Shown here piece after piece: positions 7,121-13,042 of a stretch of DNA of 13,042 nt. The stretch is taken from the NCBI GenBank assembly GCA_046155225.1, contig JBJXED010000159.1:1-13042 (forward strand), read 5' to 3'. The notes under the pieces are model-generated. The model made no database searches. It saw only the letters and a program-made list of their open reading frames with translations, and was not told where the DNA came from. Each line of letters starts with the position of its first letter. The stretch's first letter is position 1. Position numbers and translations under genes: made by a program. The DNA comes from JAKFVA01 sp046155225. Lineage in GTDB: Bacteria; Pseudomonadota; Gammaproteobacteria; Burkholderiales; Burkholderiaceae_C.

Positions 7121-7125
7121 AAGGA
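7121..7125 (+). promoter_or_regulatory. Ribosome binding site that fixes the GTG start of glnB
   Basis: AAGGA lies eight bases before the GTG at 7134. It decides for the GTG start over the open in-frame ATG at 7068, which lies inside nadE. Confidence 0.75.
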
Positions 7126-7133
7126 AAAACACC

Positions 7134-7472
7134 GTGAAACTGATTACCGCCATCCTCAAACCCTTCAAGATCGACGAAGTGCGCGAGGCCCTGGCCGAAT
7201 GCGGCGTCACGGGCTTGACCGTGACCGAGGTCAAAGGTTTTGGCCGGCAAAAAGGCCATACCGAGCTCTACCGCGGCGCTGAATACGTAGTGGATTTTTT
7301 GCCCAAGGTCAAAGTCGAAGTGGTCGTCAAGTCGGACGAAGTCGAGCGCTGTGTGGACGCCATCGTCAAAGCCGCGCGCACCGGCAAGATCGGTGACGGA
7401 AAAATATTTGTGACCTCGGTCGAGCGGGTGGTGCGCATCCGCACTGGCGAGCAGGACGAGTCGGCGATTTAA
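7134..7472 (+). CDS. glnB: Nitrogen regulatory protein P-II
   Basis: A small trimeric cytoplasmic signalling protein that reads 2-oxoglutarate, ATP/ADP and glutamine status and controls glutamine synthetase adenylylation and NtrB. With the GTG start the product is exactly 112 residues, the standard P-II length, and begins MKLITAILKPFK. The T-loop (about 37-55) reads FGRQKGHTELYRGAEY and carries Y51, the uridylylation site. The C-terminal signature TGKIGDGKIFV follows. GlnK and GlnB are hard to separate; placement next to nadE rather than amtB favours glnB. The 29-bp gap to nadE with no terminator suggests cotranscription. It converges on the LOG gene, whose stop lies 15 bp away with no visible terminator between them. 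Confidence 0.95.
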   Translation: MKLITAILKPFKIDEVREALAECGVTGLTVTEVKGFGRQKGHTELYRGAEYVVDFLPKVKVEVVVKSDEVERCVDAIVKAARTGKIGDGKIFVTSVERVVRIRTGEQDESAI

Positions 7473-7487
7473 GCCCGGCGCTCCGCG

Positions 7488-8066
7488 TCAGGCAGGTTGG
7501 CTGGAGTGGCGCAACGCTGCCAGCAGCGGTGCCACCTCGGTGCCGACTTGCAGCAAGGACATTTGCGATGCCTGCATGAAGCCCTCACGCTCGGTGGTTT
7601 GCAAAAATGCCAGCAAGCCGTCGTAGTAGCCCAGGGCGTTGAGCAGGCCGACGGGTTTGTCGTGAAAGTCCAGTTGCCGCCAGGCCCAGGCTTCAAACAG
7701 TTCCTCAAAGGTGCCAATGCCGCCAGGCAGTGCCACGAACGCGTCAGCCCGCTCGGCCATCAGGCGCTTGCGCTCATGCATTGAGTCCACCACCAGCAGC
7801 TCGGTGCAGCTTGGGTGCGCCCATTCGCGCTGCACCATGCTGCTGGGAATGATGCCGATGACTTGCGCACCGGCTTCGAGCGCCGCGTCGGCCAGCACGC
7901 CCATCAGGCCGTTTTTGCCGCCCCCATAGACCAGCTGGCCGCGCTGTGCACCCAGCCATTGGCCAACGCTGCGGGCGATGTCGGCGTATTCCGGGCGGTG
8001 GCCCAGCTTGGAGCCGCAGTACACGCACAGCGAAAAAGGTTTGGTGAGGTCGGGCAGCGGCTTCAC
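7488..8066 (-). CDS. LOG-family protein, probable nucleoside 5'-monophosphate phosphoribohydrolase (TIGR00730)
   Basis: A Rossmann-fold cytoplasmic enzyme of 192 residues. The family hydrolyses cytokinin-type or ordinary nucleoside monophosphates to base and ribose 5-phosphate. Visible motifs are VYCGS (15-19), YGGGKNGLMG (47-56), the active-site segment MHERKRLM with R99 and K100, and PGGIGTFEE (114-122), so the PGGxGTxxE signature is intact with E122. The actual base used cannot be read from sequence. Older databases call such proteins lysine decarboxylases, which is wrong. The GTG start at 8066 overlaps the dgkA stop (GTGA), which indicates translational coupling and explains the unusual start codon. 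It is the last gene of the minus-strand operon. Confidence 0.9.
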   Translation of the reverse strand: MKPLPDLTKPFSLCVYCGSKLGHRPEYADIARSVGQWLGAQRGQLVYGGGKNGLMGVLADAALEAGAQVIGIIPSSMVQREWAHPSCTELLVVDSMHERKRLMAERADAFVALPGGIGTFEELFEAWAWRQLDFHDKPVGLLNALGYYDGLLAFLQTTEREGFMQASQMSLLQVGTEVAPLLAALRHSSQPA

Positions 8067-8464
8067 AGCAAAAACCGCACATAAAGGGCCGCGCCCCACA
8101 TGCCCAGGCTCATCAGCACGGCCAGCAGCACGGCGGCACTGCCCATGTCCTTGGCGCGTTTGGACAGGTCGTGCCATTCGGGGCCGATCCGGTCGATGGC
8201 GGTTTCTATTCCCGTGTTGAGCAACTCGACAATCATCACCAGAATCACCGAGCCGGCCAGCAAAGCCACTTCCACCCAATTGCGCCCGAGCCAAAACGCA
8301 GCCGGCAACAACACCATCGCCACAATCGCTTCCTGCCGAAAGGCGGTTTCGCCCCAGCCCGCGCGCAAGCCTTCGATCGAATAGCCGGTGGCATGCCACA
8401 GGCGGGACAGGCCGGTGCGGGCTTTTTGCAGGTTGACGTGAATGATGGGTTTGGGCGGTGTCAT
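8063..8464 (-). CDS. dgkA: Diacylglycerol kinase, prokaryotic integral membrane type
   Basis: Phosphorylates diacylglycerol to phosphatidic acid in the inner membrane, recycling lipid released by osmoregulated glucan or lipopolysaccharide modification. The product of 133 residues has the usual small trimeric form with three membrane helices (about 46-60, 65-83 and 109-131) and a surface amphipathic N-terminus. The signature VELLNTGIETAIDRIG carries E80, N83 and E87, and KDMGSAAV at 105-112 follows; these match the catalytic and ATP-binding residues of E. coli DgkA. The ATG at 8464 is used although no clear Shine-Dalgarno precedes it. A TTG at 8482 is also open. The stop overlaps the GTG of the next gene. 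Confidence 0.94.
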   Translation of the reverse strand: MTPPKPIIHVNLQKARTGLSRLWHATGYSIEGLRAGWGETAFRQEAIVAMVLLPAAFWLGRNWVEVALLAGSVILVMIVELLNTGIETAIDRIGPEWHDLSKRAKDMGSAAVLLAVLMSLGMWGAALYVRFLL

Positions 8465-8507
8465 GCGGGGATTGTCAAGCAAGAAATGGCGGCCACCCGG
8501 CGGCTAA

Positions 8508-9038
8508 TCAGCGTTTTTCCAGGGCGACCGTGACCAGGCGCGTACCCGCCCAGGCGTCGTGCCAAAACTGCCGCTGCGGATGAAACCGGCTGAGCACCGC
8601 CCATACCGCTACCCAACCCAGCACCAGCACCACCGATTCGGTGGGCGGCAACTGCAGCAGCTTGACTGCGGCCAGTGAGGGTACGAACCAAATCCAAGAC
8701 AGTACGTAGCGCAGCAATGCGCGCCACTGCGAAACCGCCAGCCCAGCGCGGTCCACGAGGCGGATGCGCCAGGTTTTCATGGCCAGGGTTTGGCCTTTGG
8801 TCCAGAACCAGGTGAAGTAAATGCCCAGCACCACAAACAGAAAGGCTTGCAAGGCATAGCGGTTATCGAGCGCATGGCGGCTTTGGCTCAGCGTGCTGAA
8901 GAGCCAGCCCGCGACAAACACCACGGCAAACAGCAGCATGCCTTCGTAGAGCCAGCAGGCCATGCGCTGGGCCAAGTGCGGAGCTGCGAGCACAGGCGTG
9001 TCGGCGGAAGGGGGTAGGTCAAAGGGGACGGAATTCAT
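8508..9038 (-). CDS. RDD family membrane protein
   Basis: An inner-membrane protein of 176 residues with four likely membrane segments (about 27-50, 63-80, 105-124 and 134-150). RDD features are a conserved arginine at the first helix (R25 in AQRMACWL), the loop KGQTLAMKTWRIRLVD (81-96) after the second helix, and a late HDAWAGTRLV (160-169) with D161. The aspartate usual in the first helix appears as glutamate (E32). Function is unknown; some RDD proteins have been proposed as ion antiporters, but nothing here shows that. The ATG at 9038 has no strong ribosome site. It follows the DUF3106 gene by 80 bp and precedes dgkA by 43 bp on the same strand. Confidence 0.85.
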   Translation of the reverse strand: MNSVPFDLPPSADTPVLAAPHLAQRMACWLYEGMLLFAVVFVAGWLFSTLSQSRHALDNRYALQAFLFVVLGIYFTWFWTKGQTLAMKTWRIRLVDRAGLAVSQWRALLRYVLSWIWFVPSLAAVKLLQLPPTESVVLVLGWVAVWAVLSRFHPQRQFWHDAWAGTRLVTVALEKR

Positions 9039-9118
9039 GGTGCGCGGCGGGGTGAAAACCCGCAGACTGTAACCGCAGCCCTTGCCCAGCCCCGCGTTGG
9101 CCGGGTCAGGGCGAGCGA

Positions 9119-9883
9119 TCAGTTATTTTGGGAGCTGCCAGGGGCGAGGGCGGCGGGCGCAACGGGTGCCAAAGATGTGGCGGCGGGCGCTACTTCGCTG
9201 CCCGGTGCTGGGCCCGTGCCGGTAGTGAGGCCAACGGGTTTTTGAGCAGTGCGCGCCCCTGCATTGGGCGCAATGCGGACTTTGGCCGGGGTCACATCGG
9301 CCAGCTTTTGCTGCGGCACAGGTTTGACCGCCGTTGCCGCACCAACGGGTTTGTTGGTCTGGCCAGCGGCCAGCTTTTTCTTTTCTTCGGCGCTCAAGTT
9401 TTGGTAGGCGTCCCATTTGGCCTTGCGCTCGTCGGGTGCGAGCTTGCCGGCCTCGCCAAAATTCAGCCGAGCCTGCGCGCGCTGCTGCGGGCTCAGGTTG
9501 GCCCATCCCGCCATGCGGCTGTGCAGCTTGGCCTGCTCAGCGGCGGGGCGTGCATGGTAGTTGGGGACCAGCGCGATCCACTTGCGTTTTTGCGTTTCGC
9601 TCAGGCTGTCCCACTTGGCTTGCAGGGGTTTGAGGGCTTCTTGTTGGCCAGGCGCTAGCGCTTGCCAAGCTGGTCCAAGGCCAGGAGTAGGCGTTATTTT
9701 TGGAGTGGCGGGTTTGGCAGCAGCCGAGGCCACAGATGCTTTGGCGGTGACTGCAGGCGCTGCAGGGCCGGCAGTCTGCGCCAGCGCGGCGCTGGCCCCT
9801 AAACCGGCCAGGCACAGTGCAGCAGCGTTGCCGTACCACTTTAGGCAGCTTGGGTTCAAGGCGGGCAAGCGTGATGTGGCCAT
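9119..9883 (-). CDS. DUF3106 family exported protein
   Basis: Function unknown. The 254-residue product has an N-terminal hydrophobic segment (about 18-35, ending ASAALAQ) that fits a signal peptide cut near residue 35, so it should be periplasmic. The middle (about 70-172) is charged and helical, with four loose repeats of a W-x-x-L-x-x-x-Q/E pattern: PAWQALAPGQQ, KWDSLSETQKRKW, GWANLSPQQRAQAR and KWDAYQNLSAEEKKK. These recall the LTxxQ-type helical hairpins of periplasmic stress proteins. Both flanks (36-68 and 180-254) are Ala/Pro/Val-rich and probably disordered. It starts 11 bp after the DUF3619 gene stops, in a sigma factor operon, which suggests a sensing or binding role in the envelope; that role is inference. 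Confidence 0.83.
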   Translation of the reverse strand: MATSRLPALNPSCLKWYGNAAALCLAGLGASAALAQTAGPAAPAVTAKASVASAAAKPATPKITPTPGLGPAWQALAPGQQEALKPLQAKWDSLSETQKRKWIALVPNYHARPAAEQAKLHSRMAGWANLSPQQRAQARLNFGEAGKLAPDERKAKWDAYQNLSAEEKKKLAAGQTNKPVGAATAVKPVPQQKLADVTPAKVRIAPNAGARTAQKPVGLTTGTGPAPGSEVAPAATSLAPVAPAALAPGSSQNN

Positions 9884-9894
9884 CGCACCAGGGA

Positions 9895-10362
9895 TTACAA
9901 AGGCCGCTCGCCATTGGCCTTCAGGAACTGCACGAAGGCAGGGTCGGCATAGGCTGACGGGGGCAAGTCATCGGTCAGCAGCGCGGCATCGACTTCGGCG
10001 GTTTCGTCGGCACGGGAATCGTCTTGCAGCGAACTGATAGTCAGCAGGCCATAAACCAGCAGCACCAGAGGCAACACCGAAGCCAGGCGATTCCACCAAC
10101 TCAGGCCCTCGTCGCCATAGCCCAGGCTGAGCGCGTTGCCGGAGAGAAAAGCGGTGCCAGTCAATACCGGGCGGGTTTGTGTGTGTTTGCGCAATGCCAA
10201 AGCTTGTACCCGCGCCGAGCGAAGCCGCTCGCTGATGTCGTGCGGCAAGTTCTGCGCGCCTTCGGACAGGCGGCTGGCCAGCTTCATGCCGTGGCGGTCC
10301 AGCTGCAATTCATGCAGGGGACGGTTTGGGGACAAATTGGGGTGGAGGTCTAGGGTCGTCAT
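9895..10362 (-). CDS. DUF3619 family single-pass membrane protein, candidate anti-sigma partner
   Basis: A 155-residue protein with one clear membrane helix at about 93-113 (LASVLPLVLLVYGLLTIS). The N-terminal 90 residues are basic (ISERLRSARVQALALRKH at 43-60), while the part after the helix is acidic (DDSRADETAEVDAALLTDDLPP). By the positive-inside rule the N-terminus is cytoplasmic and the C-terminus periplasmic. The C-terminal segment LLTDDLPPSAYADPAFVQFLK is typical of the family. Its ATG overlaps the stop of the sigma factor gene (ATGA), so the two are translationally coupled. Gene order and topology match anti-sigma factors, but no known anti-sigma domain (such as a zinc HxxxCxxC motif) is visible; the role is inferred. 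Confidence 0.83.
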   Translation of the reverse strand: MTTLDLHPNLSPNRPLHELQLDRHGMKLASRLSEGAQNLPHDISERLRSARVQALALRKHTQTRPVLTGTAFLSGNALSLGYGDEGLSWWNRLASVLPLVLLVYGLLTISSLQDDSRADETAEVDAALLTDDLPPSAYADPAFVQFLKANGERPL

Positions 10363-10955
10363 GCTTGTATTCCTTTGGCCCTCAGCGCTTTGCTGAGGGA
10401 TTGGAGTGCTCTGGAGCAGTGCGTTTTGACACTACCTTCTGAACAACCCATCACCGCGGCGGTTTCAGCCACGTCCATCTCCTCCCAGTAACGCAGCAGG
10501 AAGGCTTCTCGTTGACGGCCTGGCAGTTCTTGGACACATGATTCGATCTGATGCAATATTTGCGCCCGGCTGGTGGCTGATTCGGCACTTTCGTGCTTAT
10601 CGGATTCCTCGAATGATTCCAAAGTTTCCAGTAAATTGAAATCCCCGTCTTCTCCTGCGGATTCAAAGTCACTGAGGTTGGAGAACAGTGCGCGTTTGGT
10701 TTTTTGGCGGCGAAACCAGTCCAGCGTGGTGTTGGACAAAATGCGCTGGAACAGCATGGGCAGTTCGGCTGCCGGTTTGTCGCCGTAGTGCTCGGCCAGT
10801 TTCATCATGCTGTCTTGCACGATATCCAGCGACGCCTCTTCATCACGCGTGTGGTACAGACTGCGCTTGAAAGCACGTTTTTCAACGCTTTTCAAAAAAC
10901 CGCTGAGTTCTTGTTCTGTGGCCAAAAGGGGTGCCGGTGCAGGCTCGGTAGGCAA
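10359..10955 (-). CDS. ECF-type RNA polymerase sigma factor
   Basis: Directs RNA polymerase to a dedicated promoter set. Region 2 spans about 20-88, with DIVQDSMMKLAEHYGD, LPMLFQRILSNTTLDWFRRQK and core-binding and -10 recognition helices. Region 4 spans about 131-190, with LPGRQREAFLLRYWEEMDVAETAAVMGCSEGSVKTH, a helix-turn-helix near 161-184. Between them lies an unusually acidic linker of about 30 residues (ESAGEDGDFNLLETLESFEESDKHESAES). The start is uncertain. The frame opens after a TAG and offers only TTG at 10955 or TTG at 10925; neither has a ribosome site. The second would begin MATEQELS, which looks more like homologues as I recall them. The stop overlaps the DUF3619 ATG. It heads a six-gene minus-strand block. 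Confidence 0.88.
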   Translation of the reverse strand: MPTEPAPAPLLATEQELSGFLKSVEKRAFKRSLYHTRDEEASLDIVQDSMMKLAEHYGDKPAAELPMLFQRILSNTTLDWFRRQKTKRALFSNLSDFESAGEDGDFNLLETLESFEESDKHESAESATSRAQILHQIESCVQELPGRQREAFLLRYWEEMDVAETAAVMGCSEGSVKTHCSRALQSLSKALRAKGIQA

Positions 10956-11002
10956 AAGGTCAGCAATTATTGCACCCGCTGCGCTGCCGCCAGCCTAGCG
11001 AT

Positions 11003-11030
11003 TTGCACCAGTGCGCGCCAGTGTCATAAT
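11003..11030 (+). promoter_or_regulatory. Probable sigma70 promoter of ilvB
   Basis: TTGCAC (11003-11008) and CATAAT (11025-11030) are separated by 16 bp, close to the consensus hexamers and spacing. It would start transcription near 11037 and give a leader of about 140 nt before the ilvB ATG. It lies in the 222-bp gap divergent from the sigma factor gene. Confidence 0.55.
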
Positions 11031-11075
11031 GGCAGACGCAATTCAAACGGCAAACGAGTCATAGCCCGGTCTTTA

Positions 11076-11150
11076 GCGAGACTTATGGCGGTTGGCTCAA
11101 AGTCTCGCCGCAGCCCCACAAGGGCGTGCACAGAGGCACCCAAGGTTTTT
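11076..11150 (+). promoter_or_regulatory. Structured 5' leader of ilvB, possible attenuator
   Basis: A perfect 9-bp inverted repeat, GCGAGACTT (11076-11084) and AAGTCTCGC (11100-11108), encloses a 15-nt loop. It is followed by two mutually exclusive small stems. GCCC near 11114 can pair with GGGC (11122-11125). Alternatively GG plus GTGC (11123-11129) can pair with GCAC plus CC (11136-11141), four bases before TTTTT (11146-11150). This has the layout of an antiterminator and a weak terminator. I see no leader peptide with runs of Leu, Val or Ile codons, so classical ribosome-mediated attenuation is not shown. Confidence 0.4.
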
Positions 11151-11166
11151 CGTCCCCGAAATTCAC

Positions 11167-11171
11167 AAAGG
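11167..11171 (+). promoter_or_regulatory. Ribosome binding site of ilvB
   Basis: AAAGG with a 6-nt spacer before the ATG at 11178. It settles the start, because the same frame is open far upstream, including an ATG at 11085 inside the leader. Confidence 0.7.
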
Positions 11172-11177
11172 TTCATC

Positions 11178-12965
11178 ATGGAAATCAACAAAGCTGAAAT
11201 CACGTCGGCGGCCGCTGCCGCTGCGCAAACCCCTGGTACCGGCACGCGCGAGCTCATGGGCGCCGAAATTCTGGTGCGCGCGCTGCAACTTGAAAAAGTC
11301 AAGTACGTCTGGGGCTACCCCGGCGGCGCGGTACTGCATATCTACGACGCGTTCTACAAACAAGACAGCATCCAGCACATTTTGGTGCGGCATGAGCAAG
11401 GCGCGGTGCATGCTGCTGACGGTTACGCCCGCGCCACGGGCGAGGTTGGCGTGTCGCTGGTGACCTCGGGCCCCGGCGTGACGAATGCCGTCACCGGCAT
11501 TGCCACCGCCTACATGGACAGCATCCCCATGGTGATCGTCACGGGCCAGGTGCCCACGGCCGCCATCGGCCTGGACGCTTTCCAGGAATGCGACACCGTC
11601 GGCATCACGCGCCCCATCGTCAAGCACAACTTCCTGGTGAAGGATGCGCGCGACATGGCCATGGTGATGAAGAAGGCCTTCCACATCGCGCGCAGCGGTC
11701 GCCCTGGCCCCGTGGTGGTGGACATTCCGAAGGACGTGTCCTTCAACAAGGTGCCCTACCACGGCTATCCCGAGTCTGTGGAAATGCGCTCCTACAACCC
11801 GGTGCGCAAGGGCCACGGTGGCCAGCTCCGCACGGCGCTGCAACTGCTGCTGACAGCCAAACGGCCCCACATCTACACGGGCGGCGGCGTGCTGCTGAGC
11901 AACGCCACCGAAGAGTTGCGCACGCTCGTGAACATGCTGGGCTACCCCGTCACCAACACGCTGATGGGCCTGGGGGCCTACCCGGCATCGGACCGCAAGT
12001 TCCTCGGCATGCTGGGCATGCACGGCACGATCGAAGCCAACAATGCGATGCAGAACTGCGACGTGCTGCTGGCCGTGGGCGCGCGCTTCGACGACCGCGT
12101 GATCGGTAACCCCAAACACTTCGCGCAGAACGAACGCAAGATCATCCACATCGACATCGACCCGTCGAGCATTTCCAAGCGCGTCAAGGTGGATGTGCCG
12201 ATCGTGGGCGACGTGAAAGACGTGCTCACCGAGCTCATCAACATGGTGCGCGAGAGCGCCATCAAGCCCGATGGCAAGGCGCTGTCTGCCTGGTGGGACA
12301 CCATCGAAGCCTGGCGCTCCAAGGACTGCCTGAAGTACGACCGTGGCAACACGGACGTGATCAAGCCGCAGTACGTGGTGGAAACGCTGTGGAACATGAC
12401 CAAAGACGTCGATACCTACATCACGTCCGACGTGGGCCAGCACCAGGTGTGGGCCGCGCAGTACTACCGGTTTGACGAGCCGCGCCGCTGGATCAACTCG
12501 GGCGGTCTGGGCACCATGGGCGTGGGCATTCCTTACGCCATGGGCATCAAGCTGGCAAAACCCGACAGCGAGGTGTTCTGTGTGACCGGCGAAGGTTCGG
12601 TGCAGATGTGCATCCAGGAGCTCTCCACCTGCCTGCAGTACAACACCCCGATCAAGATCGTGGCGCTGAACAACCGCTACCTCGGCATGGTGCGGCAGTG
12701 GCAGGAGATCGACTATGAAGGTCGCTACAGCCACAGCTACATGGACGCGCTGCCCAACTTCGTGAAGCTCGCCGAGGCCTATGGCCACGTCGGTATGCTG
12801 ATCGAGCGTCCGCAAGACGTCGAAGGCGCTCTTCGCGAGGCGCGAAAGCTCAAGGACCGAACCGTGTTCATGGACTTCCGCACCGACCCTACCGAGAACG
12901 TCTTCCCCAGGGTCAAGGCCGGCAAAGGCATCACCGAGATGCTGCTGGGCTCCGAAGACCTCTGA
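11178..12965 (+). CDS. ilvB: Acetolactate synthase large (catalytic) subunit
   Basis: ThDP-, Mg- and FAD-dependent condensation of pyruvate with pyruvate or 2-oxobutyrate, the first common step of valine, leucine and isoleucine synthesis. The 595-residue product is typical. The N-terminal ThDP pyrimidine domain has GYPGGAVLHIYDA and the catalytic glutamate E73 in RHEQGAVHAADGYARATG. GQVPTAAIGLDAFQE follows, then the central FAD-binding domain (NTLMGLGAYP, GMHGTIEANNAM, GARFDDRVIG). The C-terminal ThDP pyrophosphate domain reads GEG at 471-473 with NN at 498-499, where many relatives have GDG. NRYLGMVRQWQE matches the family. An extra Ala-rich stretch at residues 11-16 lies before the catalytic domain. 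The regulatory subunit gene ilvN would be expected next but is not recognisable before the window ends. Confidence 0.97.
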   Translation: MEINKAEITSAAAAAAQTPGTGTRELMGAEILVRALQLEKVKYVWGYPGGAVLHIYDAFYKQDSIQHILVRHEQGAVHAADGYARATGEVGVSLVTSGPGVTNAVTGIATAYMDSIPMVIVTGQVPTAAIGLDAFQECDTVGITRPIVKHNFLVKDARDMAMVMKKAFHIARSGRPGPVVVDIPKDVSFNKVPYHGYPESVEMRSYNPVRKGHGGQLRTALQLLLTAKRPHIYTGGGVLLSNATEELRTLVNMLGYPVTNTLMGLGAYPASDRKFLGMLGMHGTIEANNAMQNCDVLLAVGARFDDRVIGNPKHFAQNERKIIHIDIDPSSISKRVKVDVPIVGDVKDVLTELINMVRESAIKPDGKALSAWWDTIEAWRSKDCLKYDRGNTDVIKPQYVVETLWNMTKDVDTYITSDVGQHQVWAAQYYRFDEPRRWINSGGLGTMGVGIPYAMGIKLAKPDSEVFCVTGEGSVQMCIQELSTCLQYNTPIKIVALNNRYLGMVRQWQEIDYEGRYSHSYMDALPNFVKLAEAYGHVGMLIERPQDVEGALREARKLKDRTVFMDFRTDPTENVFPRVKAGKGITEMLLGSEDL

Positions 12966-12973
12966 CATCCCGC

Positions 12974-13000
12974 GAAGCGGTCAGCCCCGGCTGCCGCTTC
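12974..13000 (+). terminator. Hairpin after ilvB, without T tract
   Basis: GAAGCGG plus CAGCC pair with GGCTG plus CCGCTTC to form a 12-bp stem with one bulged T (12981) and a 2-nt loop. No run of T follows (ATCCCCTCGG), so full termination is doubtful. An attenuating, processing or mRNA-stabilising hairpin between ilvB and a downstream ilvN is equally likely. Confidence 0.4.
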
Positions 13001-13042
13001 ATCCCCTCGGACGAATCTATTGCCCGCCGAGCCTGCGCATTA

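Noticed and set aside
7068..7133. Longer P-II protein starting at the ATG at 7068
   Set aside because: It would overlap nadE and add 22 unrelated residues; the GTG at 7134 with AAGGA upstream gives the exact 112-residue P-II.
7473..7487. Terminator between the convergent glnB and LOG genes
   Set aside because: The 15-bp gap has no stem with a T tract on either strand.
11029..11064. Eleven-codon frame (MADAIQTANES) as an ilvB leader peptide
   Set aside because: It begins inside the probable -10 element, so it would not be transcribed, and it lacks runs of branched-chain amino acid codons.
10704..11177. Upstream extension of the ilvB reading frame
   Set aside because: It runs across the sigma factor gene on the other strand and the promoter; a good ribosome site precedes the ATG at 11178, which gives the family N-terminus.
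11163..12968. A 601-codon open frame on the minus strand, antisense to ilvB
   Set aside because: Its composition is extremely rich in His, Val, Arg and Ala, which is typical of the mirror frame of a GC3-rich gene. It resembles no family and is fully covered by the certain ilvB gene.
1..13042. CRISPR array, insertion sequence, tRNA or rRNA gene
   Set aside because: No regularly spaced repeats, transposase frames, terminal inverted repeats, or tRNA- or rRNA-like segments were seen on either strand.

Overview
The window looks like chromosomal core sequence from a betaproteobacterium of the Comamonadaceae (Rhodoferax/Polaromonas-like). Evidence is the high but uneven GC content, the nadE-glnB pair, the sigma factor/DUF3619/DUF3106/RDD gene block, and GC-rich repeats of a type I recognise from this family. 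I see no tRNA, rRNA, insertion sequence, phage gene or CRISPR array. Twelve protein genes are supported, and almost all the DNA is accounted for.

Layout. (1) 1-1235, minus: the first 411 codons of a membrane-bound proton-pumping pyrophosphatase (hppA); its end lies beyond base 1. (2) 1477-2016, plus: soluble inorganic pyrophosphatase (ppa), divergent from hppA across a 241-bp region with a perfect 12-bp palindrome. (3) 2060-3040, plus: an exported metallo-beta-lactamase-fold hydrolase closely resembling methyl parathion hydrolase. It carries what I recall as the ancestral state at all five positions tied to evolution of parathion activity. It ends at a strong bidirectional terminator (3061-3088) shared with (4) 3089-3943, minus: an alpha/beta hydrolase. 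(5) 4031-5338, minus: a FemAB/GNAT-like acyltransferase carrying two in-frame, repeat-derived insertions. (6) 5410-7104 and 7134-7472, plus: nadE (NAD synthetase) and glnB (P-II nitrogen regulator).

(7) 7488-10955, minus: a probable six-gene operon. In transcription order it encodes an ECF sigma factor, a single-pass DUF3619 protein (ATGA overlap), an exported DUF3106 protein, an RDD membrane protein, diacylglycerol kinase (dgkA) and a LOG-family phosphoribohydrolase (GTGA overlap). (8) 11178-12965, plus: ilvB, the acetolactate synthase large subunit, behind a sigma70-like promoter and a structured 5' leader. The last 77 bases hold a hairpin and no recognisable start of ilvN.

How it fits together. 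The two pyrophosphatases remove the PPi made by biosynthesis, including that from NadE. NadE and P-II both sit at the glutamine/nitrogen node. The first three genes of the minus-strand operon have the layout of an envelope-sensing ECF sigma system: sigma factor, membrane-anchored partner, periplasmic helical partner. The points most worth following up are the methyl-parathion-hydrolase homologue, the repeats domesticated inside the acyltransferase gene, and the sigma/DUF3619/DUF3106 module.
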